Shown here in pieces: positions 1-10,426 of a DNA stretch of 64,000 nucleotides; within the stretch, counting starts at the first letter, position 1; every line of letters begins with the position of its first letter. The notes under the pieces are model-generated. The model made no database searches, was not told the DNA's origin, and saw only the letters and a list, made by a program, of their open reading frames with translations. The stretch covers positions 1-64,000 of the forward strand of contig CAICTM010000164.1 in the NCBI GenBank assembly GCA_903772945.1, written 5' to 3'. Source of the DNA: Seminavis robusta (taxonomy: Eukaryota > Bacillariophyta > Bacillariophyceae > Naviculales > Naviculaceae). A program made the position numbers and the translations under genes.

Positions 1-144
1 CAGTGTTGTCCGAAATTCCCTCAAGGTACATGCACTGACGTATAACACAACGTACGGTACGGTTCCATACCGCAGCTTGATGGAAATTCAATGTTTCAGA
101 TACACCGATCCCGAAACATTATCCACCTCTGCAGGTCATATTTA

Positions 145-189
145 TCTAGTGAGCCTTCGCGCGAAATTGGTGCGCATTCATTCCCTCCA
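145..189 (+). repeat. Repeat A1 of the split direct repeats
   Basis: The 45 bases here are identical to 3541-3585 in the same orientation. It lies immediately upstream of the reverse transcriptase part and is the 5' partner (A1) of the split-repeat arrangement. Confidence 0.85.
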
Positions 190-3100
190 ATCCTCAAGCC
201 GCTGCAGCGTTGAAAAAAGAGGTTACAGAAAAAGTTGCCCAAGGCTATGCGCGGCTTATTCCCTGGGATGAGCTCAAAAAGTCTTTACCACCCAACATTC
301 GAATCAGTCCCATTGCAGCGATACCACACAAGAGTCGAGCATTCCGTATGATTCTGGATCTGAGTTATATGTTCACTCTTAATGGGATCCCTTGGTCGTC
401 AGTCAACACAGCATCCACTCCTTCAGATCCACCACTTCAATCCATGACACAGTTGGGTCAAGTCCTTCCACGTTTGATTCATCGCATGGCTACTAGCTCT
501 GAAGACGAGGGGCCCTGGGTCTTCATGAAACTGGATATTAAAGACGGGTTTTGGCGTATGATGGTCCCTGAGCAGTATGAGTACAACTTTTGCTATGTGC
601 TCCCTCAGGACAATCCAACCGACCCCATCCAAATTGTTGTACCTAGTTCACTCCAAATGGGGTGGAAGTACAGTCCACCGTACTTCTGTTCTGCCACTGA
701 AACTGGGCGGGATGTGGCCCAAACATTAGTGAACGAACCAACTCTCCCCAAACACCCCTTCGAAAATATGACTATGGACATCGATGATGATCTCAAGCTT
801 TACCAACTCCAACACCCCTCTCAATGGACAGAGGAGGAACTACCAGAGAGGCTCCAAAACTTGAACCGGCTCTTGGAAGTTTATGTTGATGACTTTGTGG
901 CTGCTATTCAGTGCACAAACTCCCAGGCACTCCTGCACCATTCCCGAGCACTGCTCCATGCTATCCATTCTATTTTCCCTGCTGCCCCAAATCCAAAACA
1001 GGACCCGGACGACGAACCTGTCTCTTTGAAGAAGCTTCTTGAAGGAGAAGGCATTTGGGCATTTCGCAAGGAGATTTTGGGCTGGATTTTTGACGGCATT
1101 GCCCGCACTATTGAGCTCCCACCTGGAAAGCTCGACAAGATTAGGGCAGCTATCAAGCAGGTTCTTCACACAAAGCACAGCAAACTCTCTGATCTACAGT
1201 CACTGGTTGGAAAACTCCAACACGCCTGTTTGGCAATTCCAAATGGACGTGGATTGCTTGCTCCAGTGTACAAGCTCCTCCCAGCAACCCATTCCAAAAA
1301 ACACCACCAGCGTCGTCATGTTTCCATCCCCCAGGAATCCGAGGCTTACAAAGCCTTGCAAGATCTACGAACTATGCTCAAGATTGTTGCAAATCGGCCA
1401 ACGAAATGTGCCCAGCTAGTCCCTGGTTGGCCACATTTCATTGGGTTCTGCGACGCTTGCAAGCATGGGGCAGGAGGAGTTTGGTTAAGTGGCAGCGACA
1501 ACCTGCACCCAACAGTGTGGAGGGTCAAATGGCCCCCCGAAATTGTTGCTCTGGTCGAAGCCAACAAACTCTCTGTGAATGATCTCGAAATGGCAGGACT
1601 TCTCTTGCACTACTTAGTGCTCGAGCAGCTTGTGCCCACGCTCGAGCACAAACACTGCGCCGCATGGTGTGACAACACGTCTACTGTGTCGTGGGCCAAA
1701 CGACTATCCTCCAGCAAAACTCTTGTGGGACAACGACTGGTTCGAGCACTTTGCATCCGACATGCTGTGACTAAAAGCTCTCCCCTGGCACCCTGGTCGA
1801 TTGCTGGAGCAAACAACAAGATGGCAGACTTGGCCAGCAGGTCGTTCAAGAAAGGCGGGGCTGGAAACTTTGAGCTGTCCAATAAAGATTTTCTTACCTT
1901 TTTCAATGCCAAATTCCCCCTTTCTCAGGACGCCTCTTGGCGAATGCACCACCCGAGCACCAAGGTGTGCTCATTGGTCTTCTTAGAGATGCAAGCGCAG
2001 CGACAGCCCATGGGGTCGTGGCTGCGACTGCCCAGCAACGCCACAAATTCTGGGGTGAGTGGTGCAAACTCCTCCAAAAGTTTGGCCTTGCCGACCCTTT
2101 CCTCCGAGGAACCAGCCAATCTGAGCAACTCGCACTCTCCCAAGCCTTTGCCCATTGGGTTCGGTGTGGAAATGTCGGACGACAAAATCGCGTCGGCACT
2201 CAACGCGTACAACAAGCGTTGGCAGCCGTCGGAAAGACCTTCCAACTGGCTGTTGAACCCTCTCCCACGTACGTCGACCAAAGCAGAGCAACATATTGGC
2301 CCGCCCTCCAACAGCAAATAGAATCATATCGTCGAGAGGACCCCCCTCCCCAGCCTAAACTGGCTGTGCCAGTTACAGTTCCCCACACACTTGTGCGGGA
2401 AGGCCTCAGAACTTTCAGTCCCAAACTACGTGCTCTCGGTGATCTTACCAACATTGCATTCTATTACTTGCTAAGAGTCGGGGAATACACCTACAGCCCC
2501 CCCAAGCAACGAACCAGAACTCAGAGATTTCGTATTAAAGATGTCATTTTCCGCAGGGCAAACCAATCAATCATCCCAAACACTGCCCCTCTCCAGGAAT
2601 TGCTCACTGCTACACATGCCACATTGCGCATTTCCAATCAGAAAAATGGAAAAGGGGTCAGTGCATTCATCACCACTGTACTGGACCATCACAAGCCCAG
2701 TCAAAGCCTTAGCACGTCAGTTTCACACATTATGGCCCAACAAACACCCAAATACTGCACTCAGCACTATTTTGAACTTGGTCAACCAAAGCAAATCCGA
2801 CCAAGACATCAACAACATCATCAAAAACACTGTCATTAAAACTTGGCCTCCAACAGGCGTGTTTCACTCGAACCAACGTTAGCAGTCACTCCCTTCGCGC
2901 GGGTGGAGCAATGGCTATGAAGCTCAATGGAATTGACCCAATCACCATAAAAAACATGGCCGTTGGTCCTCAACACATTCCTACAATACATCCACGAACA
3001 GATTGGATTCCTCACCATTGGAGTTGCAACCCGAATGTCACGTTACATCCCATTCACCAATGTAGCCCACGTTCCATGCTGCCCCCACCTTTCTGAGCCC

Positions 3101-3309
3101 ATTGACGAAATCACACACACACCCCACTAAACTAAACACGTTTCACCCCAATCATTTCGGTATTACAGTAGCATTAGCGTTGCTACTTCCTTCACCTTCA
3201 TTGTACAACCTTTCAGAAACTTGAACAGTCTTCGGACCTTCCATGGCACGGACCGTCCGGAGCTGTCCATCGCTTTCACCATCACACCACAAATGGAACC
3301 AACACATAT

Positions 3310-3540
3310 GGAGATTCCATGCACTAAGTGTGTGGCATAACACCAGCCATAACAATAGTAAGCTGCTTCATATCCCAAACTTAGTATGCACTCTACTGAC
3401 TAGTCCCTTTGAAGAGTGATAATGCAAGTCTCTGAAAGCCATCTTGCCCAAGTCAATCCATTCAGAAACAAGAATGCGGGAAGGCATCACAGTCTAGTAC
3501 ATCTGGTGGGGACAGAGTGTAGGACCGAGCCACATGTAGA
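3310..3540 (+). repeat. Repeat B1 of the split direct repeats
   Basis: About 230 bases beginning GGAGATTCCATGCACTAAG recur at 3663-3889 (B2) with only a few substitutions and small indels. B1 abuts A2 directly. Confidence 0.88.
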
Positions 3541-3598
3541 TCTAGTGAGCCTTCGCGCGAAATTGGTGCGCATTCATTCCCTCCAGTCAGAATCCTCA
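3541..3598 (+). repeat. Repeat A2 of the split direct repeats
   Basis: The first 45 bases are identical to A1 (145-189). It is sandwiched between B1 and B2, giving the order A1-coding-B1-A2-B2. Confidence 0.85.
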
Positions 3599-3662
3599 CA
3601 ATTTTCTTTTCTTGGATTGATCGACTTGTGTTGAAGCAGCCCTCTACCCTCCCTTTAGCCTA

Positions 3663-3889
3663 GGAGATTCCATGCACTAAGTGTGTGGCATACACCAGCC
3701 ATAACAATAGTAAGCTGCTTCATATGCCCAAACTTAGTATGCACTCTACTGACTAGTCCCTTTGAAGAGTGATAATGCAAGTCTCTGAAAGCCATCTTGC
3801 CCACAAGTCAATCCATTCAGAAACAAGAATGCGGGAAGGCATCACAGTCTACATGTGGGGACAGAGTGTAGGACCGAGCCACATGTAGA
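3663..3889 (+). repeat. Repeat B2 of the split direct repeats
   Basis: Near-identical second copy of B1. It ends about 200 bases before the ATG of the downstream RBR gene, so the element's right end forms that gene's upstream region. Confidence 0.85.
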
Positions 3890-4088
3890 CGTGATGCGAC
3901 GGGACGTACTGGTACGACCTTCGCACATCGCTTGGCAAAGCACGGCCCTTAGTAATAGCATAAAGAAAAGCACCTCCAAGCGACAATACTATAGTATTGG
4001 AGCTTCAGGTGTGTTGGACTGAGTGTTACGTTCCATTGCCAGCCGTGCATACGGTATAAGTATCCCGTTCAAGATTATCTCTCAAAGA

Positions 4089-6068
4089 ATGAGGCAAAAT
4101 ATTCGTCCAGTCCGCTTCGAAATCGGTCTCACCACCGATACCCCCACAACCTGCTCAGACTTGACAAAGATTCTCAATCGGCAGCTTCCAGGAGCGAACA
4201 AGATTGCTGCTATTTCCTCCTATGGCAAGGCTGCTATCCATGACGCTGGTTCTACTATTAATAATGAAACTGGGCGCTCCGCTATGAAGCTCTGTCCGTC
4301 TCCCGGTACTGCTTCAAGTGGCGGCAACAACTCCTACCGGCTCGTATCCGGCTGGAATCAGTCAGACCAAGACATGGAAGATTGTGCACGCATCTTCAAG
4401 CACGTGGAAAAAGCCAGTTCCAAAAATGCGGTGGCTGCCCTGAACAAAGTGGTTGGACTTCGTGTTCATGTGATTGCACGTGGGATGGATTTCCCGGCGC
4501 TTGTCCGGCTTTGTCAGAACTTTTGCAAATACGAGTCTGCCATGGATGTCTTGCTGCCTCAGTCACGTCGAACGGGAAGTCATGCCAGCAACAAGTTTTT
4601 CCAGAGCATCTCCGAGACTCTTGGGGGACAAGCAGCAGAATCCACACTCAAGCACAAGCTGGAAATGATTGGCGCCTGCAGAAACACCGAGAGTCTTGTT
4701 GAATTGGTCAACCCCCGTGGTTCTAGCTACAAGCTCAACCTGCGTCCAGTTATTGCGCTGTCAACAAACAATGCCACCGCCTCCTCGTCACCACCTTATA
4801 TTGAGTTTCGGCAGCATTCATCCACCAGCAATCCGCAAAAGATGCAGGCATGGGTTACCGTTTGCAATGCCTTGCTGGAACGAGCCATCTCCCACGGCAA
4901 AGCACCTCTTGCCTTCCATGCGTCTCGAACCGTAGATGAACAGGTGGATACCTTCTTTTCTGTTGTTGTCAAGGATCCCCAGTGCAAGACCTATTTCGAA
5001 GAGCGCCGTGCAGCTTTGCAACGAGAAGGTCAAGACAACGCAGCTGCTTCTTCTACTACCAGCAGAGCTTCATCCGACGCCACTGGGAAACCAACAAAGA
5101 AGCCCAAGACAACGGAAATGGCAAAGGCGCATGCCAAGGCATCAAGGGAAGGCCAACGAAGAAACAATGACAATTCATCATCCAAGCTATGTGGATGCTG
5201 CTTCCAGGAACTCCCCAAGACATTAGCCAATGCCAAACAGACGTGCGCCTGTCAAGACAATGGCCATGTCTTTTGTGCTTCCTGTATCCAGAGCTATGCA
5301 AAGGAAGAAATCTATGGCAATCACAATGGAAAGTTGCTCTGTATGGCACTTGGAGGCGACTGCAAGAGCGAACTAAACTCTCGACAACTAGAAGCAATTC
5401 TGCCCAAGAAACACAAACTCAAACTGAAAGAGCTTCAATTTGTGCGAATGAGCGCTGATACGCAAGGGCTTGTCATGTGGTACGTTCGTGTGTCGACCTT
5501 TTTTTCAACCTGATATCATTATGCCATGATCCATGATGCTTGCCATCGCTTAAAAATCCTTCGTTCCTGCATGCCGTCTCACGTGATACATGTATGTTCG
5601 CTGCTTGGGTCCCACCGGTATAGCGAGTGCCCCAAATGTGGCTCGAGTGGAATGATTCCAAAGACCGAGAAAACTTTCTCGTGTCCTCTCGGGTCCTGTC
5701 GTTTTCATTCTTGTCGCAGGTGTGCCGAAGAGGCTCATCCTGGGCTCAAGTGCTCCCAAGTCGAGAAGCAGAACGTTCGAGATGGGAGGACCCAGGTAGA
5801 GGAGGCCATGTCGGGGGAACGTATTCGGCAGTGTCCCAGCTGCCATACTCGGATCATTCTTGGCGAAGGCTGCACGTGGATCACATGTACACAATGCCGT
5901 CGAGGCTTCTGCTATGCATGTCGTGATCCCCGTTGTACGAGCCACTACTGCAATGGAAGGGTTCCTGAAATGCAAGCTGTTCGGAATGCCGGGGCTGCTG
6001 CCCTTTCCAGAGTTGCAGATGACAATGTTGGGCGAGAACTTGACGGCCTCGTGGATCGCTTGACCTAA
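4089..6068 (+). CDS. Amidoligase-like / RBR E3 ubiquitin ligase fusion protein
   Basis: Two exons (4089-5479 and 5624-6068, intron GT at 5480, AG at 5622-5623) give 611 aa from the first in-frame ATG. Residues about 5-300 resemble the amidoligase_2 family (glutamine-synthetase-like fold): a VHV strand (GLRVHV, about 123-128), an ExxxDxLxPxSRR-like helix, and YIEFRQHSST followed by AWV near 237-250. Family members usually have ExE near the start and HVH in the middle. Here I read FEIGL and RVH, so ligase activity is doubtful. A low-complexity Ser/Lys linker follows. From about 368 comes a RING1-IBR-RING2 (RBR) module; RING2 keeps the GC(T/N)W-type cysteine that accepts ubiquitin in this family. 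The IBR begins exactly at the exon junction. The RBR part is the surer call. It likely acts in cytosol or nucleus as a ubiquitin ligase; the role of the N-terminal domain is unknown. Confidence 0.8.
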
Positions 6069-6348
6069 GAGCGACACTTATGGTCTTGCTTCTTTTAAAA
6101 AGCAACAAGTCAAGAGCTCCTAGACACAGGCAAGTGCATTAGTATCGTTTAGATTATGAATACAACACAACTGGCTGTTCCGCTGTGAAGCTGCCTAGAG
6201 CTAGGCCAGGCTTCCGGTGTGGTTCCGTGAGCTAACCAGTCCCTTCCAGGCGTTCGTGAGCACTTGAGATTTCTATAGTATGGAGTAAACACGTCGAGAG
6301 AAAGTGTAAAAGTTACTCTGAAAGAGACAGAGATTTGTTTGTTCTTGG

Positions 6349-7018
6349 TTGGAGAGCTGGTACAAAGACGATATTGATGTATTTTTGGAATGGGTGGAAG
6401 GTTCAGTGGATGGTGCATTGCGCTTGACTCGAGCCCCTGAGTTTGTTGGGAACCCGGCTCCGGGCCAGTTGAAAGGACAGGTGTCTCGTGCGAATCTGGG
6501 CCGCCTTCTCGATGACTCCACCCCTGTCCTGCCCCCTGCTTCGACCACCACTGCTTCGATGTTTGGACCTACTCAGGCCCCCTTTGGCGCTTCCGAAGAC
6601 GATATTGAAGCCATTTGCGAAATGGTGTATAGTTCGGCGATTGTTTCCACTCCTTCAATTACCATTCACTTCAGCACTCGAGCCGCTGAGTTTGATGGGA
6701 CCCTGGGCTGGGGCAAGTGGAAGGTACGGGTGTCTCGATCGTGTGAACCTGGCCCACCTTCTCCATGACTCCACCCCTGTCCCGCCCCCTGCCCCGAACT
6801 CCATTGGTCCGGTCGTTGGCGCCACCCCGAACCCGTCTGATGGCCCTGCCCCGTCTGACGCCTATGTTGGAACCAAGAACGCTGGCAGCGTCTCGGGATG
6901 GCTCATTGGCCTTCTTCTGTTTGCTTTTTGCCAAGTTTTGGGTTTTCTCGCATTGATTTATATCATGCTCGAGATTCTCTCCAAGTTGCCTAAGAGTGAC
7001 TTTGGCGACGACCTCTAG
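6349..7018 (+). pseudogene. Decayed, internally duplicated membrane-protein gene
   Basis: I do not recognise this gene. Two diverged copies of one segment lie in tandem (about 6427-6545 and 6673-6800). Each runs from a CGAGCC(C/G)CTGAGTTTG stretch to a GACTCCACCCCTGTC stretch. The first reads in one frame (DDSTPVLPPAS), the second in another (HDSTPVPPPAP), so no single frame spans both. The second frame continues to 7018 and ends with a hydrophobic helix (GWLIGLLLFAFCQVLGFLAL) and a short acidic tail, suggesting a single-pass C-terminal anchor. No convincing ATG precedes the first copy. It could instead be a spliced gene with a short intron between the copies. Confidence 0.35.
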
Positions 7019-7747
7019 GAAGCTCACAGGAGCGGAGTGTCGCGCGGGATTTCTTCGTCGTGCCGATCAGCCCGTGGTCGCTATCTACGGTATAGCTAGA
7101 GACCATCCTTCAGTATTTATCTTCATTCTAGTTTCACCTGATAATCTGAGCTGTTGTCGTGTGTTGTAGCCCATCATGATATCATACCGTAGCTACCAGG
7201 TAGTACGTCGCCTGGACGACACGGTACTCACATGGATGGGTCTTGTTTTTGTATTACAGTATCAAGCTCCACTGTACCGGTATGTGTGCTTGTTCATGGC
7301 CTCCTTGCGGCCACGGTACGGTACAAAGCAATGCGGTTTTTATTTTAGCAGTACCGTAGTGACACGTTGATTCTTGCACATCCACAATGGATGGAGATAT
7401 CAAAGATGCGATGGGTAACGAACCCCATGGTGGAACCATACTACAGAACGAGCAAACCATAGGCTTGGACGGCCGAATGAGAGGACGACACCGGTACCGC
7501 ACGATACAAGTGCTTGGACGACCGGGTGATTGGAAGTTTACGGTATGATACAGCTCAACCACCCGCACTGACGGTGGAGAATCGGGTTTACTATGGATTA
7601 GAGAGAGCTAAGATGAGGATGGAGACAGAGGTCAAGGGGGGCACGACGCAGGAACGCAAGGCAGGCAATCAAGTGCGCAAGCAGGGCAACATGGAAACCA
7701 AGGATAGGGGTGAAAGCAGGAGGGCAGGGAGGAGCAAAGGAGCAAGA
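7019..7747. other. Spacer, no gene seen
   Basis: No supportable gene. Contains scattered GGTACCGTA-type microrepeats. The part next to 7748 probably holds the 3' tail of the minus-strand LINE. Confidence 0.5.
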
Positions 7748-9382
7748 CTAGCGGAAGAGATCGAGGGCACCACAGTCATCCCAACGCTTGGAAACCTTGA
7801 GAGCTGAGACACGGGAGCCTCTCAAACACAATGTCGTGGCACGGGCAAGAGCTATGCTCAACCTGGCCGAGATGAAAGAGCGAACCACAGAGTAGGGCTT
7901 GAACCACTTGTGAGCCAAAAGCTGGGAGAGCCGTTGGAGAACAGCAGTAGCTTCGGCAGCAAAGAGGCCATCAGCAGAAACAACAAAGGGGGTGAAGTGG
8001 CGGCGTTGTGCAGTGCACTCAGCCTGGTACTTCGTCTTCTTCTGCCTCTCCCGCTGAGAAAGGGCCTTCTCAGCAGTGACACCACGGTCACGACGACCAG
8101 GAGACTCAACATCCACGAGGGAGACATCGAAAATACAATCGGTACCTCGATGCCAGAACCCGCGAACTAGGAGGTCACCCCGATCTTGGACAACGGGATC
8201 AGAGGAAGTAGGAGCATGGGAAGAATCAGCAGAGTCAATCGGAGCCATAGCTGGGCGACCAAGAGTGATACGGGGTTCGTCGCGGACAGCAGAGGGCATG
8301 AAAGCCATGGAAGATAAATCAGCCAGCTCGCGCACAATTTGATTGTGGCGCTGAAGAAGAAGTCCACCGTGGGAGCAGGAGAAGGCATGGTGGAGACCAA
8401 ACTTTTTCTTGCAGCCATCACAGTGGGGTTGGAGATCCGAAGGAGTCAGTCCATATCGAAGATGGAGAGAATCCCGAAACTCCAGGGGAGAGAGGACGGT
8501 GTCATTCTCTGGCATGGGGGTGACGGAGAGCCACGCCCCAGTTGAGCAAGCCCGTTGGAGACCCTCACGACGGACTGCAGGGGCAGCAGCCTTGATGGTG
8601 GCAAGAGTCTGTTGAGCCTCTTTCACACGAGATGCTTGAGTGTGAGCACGCGTGGCGGTCACATGAGCATCGTGGTCAGATAGACTAAAGGGGCTTGTAG
8701 AAGAGCCAGTGAGAGCCGTGGAGATTTGGATCGCCATGGCAACACTGGCTTCGTGTGAAGTGGCAGCTGTGGTAGTGGGATTGGGAATGCCCAGGCCACC
8801 GGCTTTGACAGGGAGAGCCGTGAGACGACGTGAAACAGTCAAAGCCGGGAGGGAATCATCGGGAGAAGGAGGATGGAAGAGACGAGGGAGAAACGTCTCG
8901 GCCAAGGCAGACTCAAGAGGAGTGAAGGCAGTAGCTTCACATTCATTGACTCGTTGCACAAATGTCCACTCATGTTGCAGTGACTTGGAAAGACCACAGT
9001 ATGCAGACTGAGGAAAATTTAGGCAGGCGTCAGAGAGCAGGCCCAGGCGCCGAGTCCAATCAGACACCTTGTCCTGGAGCCAGGAGGAAAAAGCTGCTGT
9101 GGAACCAATGAAGCCGCCAAGGTATCGATGACCAGAGGTGAACTTGAAACCAAGGTTCGAAAGGTGGAGACAAGCAGCTTTTGTGCTGTCATCTGCCGGG
9201 GGAACAACTAGGACACACTTCGCCGCTTGGGGAAAATAGCCAAAGGGGGCTCCTTCGACTTCCAAACGTTTGTAGAAGTGACGGATATCTCGGAAAGAGC
9301 CAACTGCAGCACCATCATCAGCATACCCGCACTGACGGTGGTGTGTGAAGGCCCCGTTGCAGAAAAATGAGGATGACGTCAT
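7748..9382 (-). mobile_element. 5'-truncated non-LTR retrotransposon (LINE) with RT end and zinc/nuclease tail
   Basis: One open frame of 544 aa on the minus strand. It opens just before the reverse transcriptase GYADDGAAVG box (residues about 18-27), so the fingers and most of the palm are missing: a typical 5' truncation. After the thumb and a long linker comes a C-x2-C...HA-x3-C zinc-like cluster (CDGCKKKFGLHHAFSC) followed by a QRHNQIVREL helix. Then comes an RGDLLVRG...DCIFDVSLVDVES stretch that could be the catalytic core of a restriction-like endonuclease, as in R2-type LINEs (inference). The frame is intact to its stop, so the insertion is probably recent. The same tail architecture occurs in the fragments at 22.3 and 33.1 kb, but sequence identity to them is low, so they belong to another lineage. 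Confidence 0.78.
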
Positions 9383-9694
9383 CCAAGGTTATGGAAGAAG
9401 AGCTGCGCCCAACATGAATGAGCGATAAGCGTTGGATGTCCATCATCTGATTTGACACTGGCACTCTCCACATGTAATGCTCTTGTAGAAGCTAACAAAG
9501 AATAAGTCCTATGCTATGAGAGGTTATCGATGCATATAGATACTTGTACTAGTAAGCCAACAATGGCAAGATGAAATCGTTGAGGCAGGTGATGCAACGC
9601 AACATTTTCTTCTCCATTCTTGCTCAGCAGTCCTGACGGAAGGGTTGCCTTTTAAGGTAGCTACAGCACTAGCTAGCTAGTGATTATCAGCATA
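9383..9694. other. Spacer between LINE and Lys-rich gene
   Basis: No gene seen. Probably contains the LINE insertion edge near 9390 and the promoter of the gene at 9695. Confidence 0.4.
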
Positions 9695-10426
9695 ATGGGT
9701 GAAAAGAAGAAGAAGGATAAGAAGGACAAGAAGAAGAAGGGCAAGGATAAGAATAAACCGAAGAATGTCGAGTCTAATGACGAAGTCTTTTCCATGATTA
9801 GTGACAGCGGACGGGACCTTGAGGACCCCTCTGTCATCAACAAGGACGAGGAGAAAAAGAAGAAGAAGAAGGAGAAGAAACGGAAAAAGGAGCAAGAAGA
9901 TGCTGAAGAAAAGCCAGTGGAGGATGGCGTCAAGAAGAAAAAGAAGAAGAAGGCCAAACAACTCCCACCAGATGATACCTCTTTGGCTGCATTGGATGGA
10001 TCTTTTTCTTCCATCATCCCACTGGAATCTACACTGGAATCGCCATCCTTTTTTGATTGGAAACAATGGCGGAAAGACAACAAAAACAACCACCAAAAGC
10101 CCACTACTGGTAATACCACCAAGAAGGTCGCACCTTTGGATAACACCCAAGTGTTTGACTGGAAGCAGTGGAGACACGATCAAAAAGCTGCCAGCAAGAA
10201 ACCAAAACAGACTGCCACTACTACGCAACAACAACAACAACAACAACAACAACCACCAATGGAACCTGTCAAGACAAAGGGGAAACCCAAAAAGACAAAA
10301 CAAGAAACACCAGCCAACAAGGCTCCACAAGCAATACCCAGGCCCAAGAAAAAGAAAAAACCAAAAGACAATGAGACTGCGTTGATGAAGATTTTGACAA
10401 GCAGTTCCAACAATTTGCAGCTATAA
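9695..10426 (+). CDS. Lysine-rich disordered protein with two FDWKQWR motifs
   Basis: Single exon, 243 aa, from the ATG of MGEKKKK. I do not recognise a family. The N-terminal half is dominated by poly-Lys blocks (residues 4-25, 53-65, 80-88) mixed with acidic stretches, as in nucleolar or nuclear proteins. Two copies of the motif FDWKQWR lie at about 120-126 and 154-160, 34 residues apart, each followed by a basic/Asn-rich tail. A (CAA)9 tract gives poly-Gln at about 178-186, and the C terminus is again Lys-rich. The duplicated aromatic motif in an otherwise disordered chain looks like a short binding motif. Low complexity means the gene call rests on frame length and the conserved motif pair rather than homology. 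Confidence 0.7.
   Translation: MGEKKKKDKKDKKKKGKDKNKPKNVESNDEVFSMISDSGRDLEDPSVINKDEEKKKKKKEKKRKKEQEDAEEKPVEDGVKKKKKKKAKQLPPDDTSLAALDGSFSSIIPLESTLESPSFFDWKQWRKDNKNNHQKPTTGNTTKKVAPLDNTQVFDWKQWRHDQKAASKKPKQTATTTQQQQQQQQQPPMEPVKTKGKPKKTKQETPANKAPQAIPRPKKKKKPKDNETALMKILTSSSNNLQL

Larger units (their letters stand above)
145..3889 (+). mobile_element. DIRS-superfamily (tyrosine recombinase) retroelement, broken
   Basis: This is a fossil retroelement. A reverse transcriptase/RNase H part (about 210-2321) carries the YVDD active-site box near residue 230 and an RNase H-like region after it. A tyrosine-recombinase part (about 1937-2839) overlaps it in another frame, as is common in this superfamily, and contains the YYLLRVGEYT-type helix seen in DIRS recombinases. 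There is no DDE integrase or LTR pair. The ends instead show split direct repeats: A1 at 145-189, then the coding parts, then B1 (3310-3540), A2 (3541-3598) and B2 (3663-3889). That order is typical of the PAT/Ngaro groups. A1/A2 share 45 identical bases and B1/B2 differ by only a few changes, so the copy looks fairly young. It appears broken, with roughly two or three breaks, and I recognise no gag part. Confidence 0.82.

Noticed and set aside
7748-9382. Treating the RT frame as a telomerase or group II intron enzyme
   Set aside because: The YADD box context plus the zinc-like tail and related dead fragments nearby fit a LINE better.
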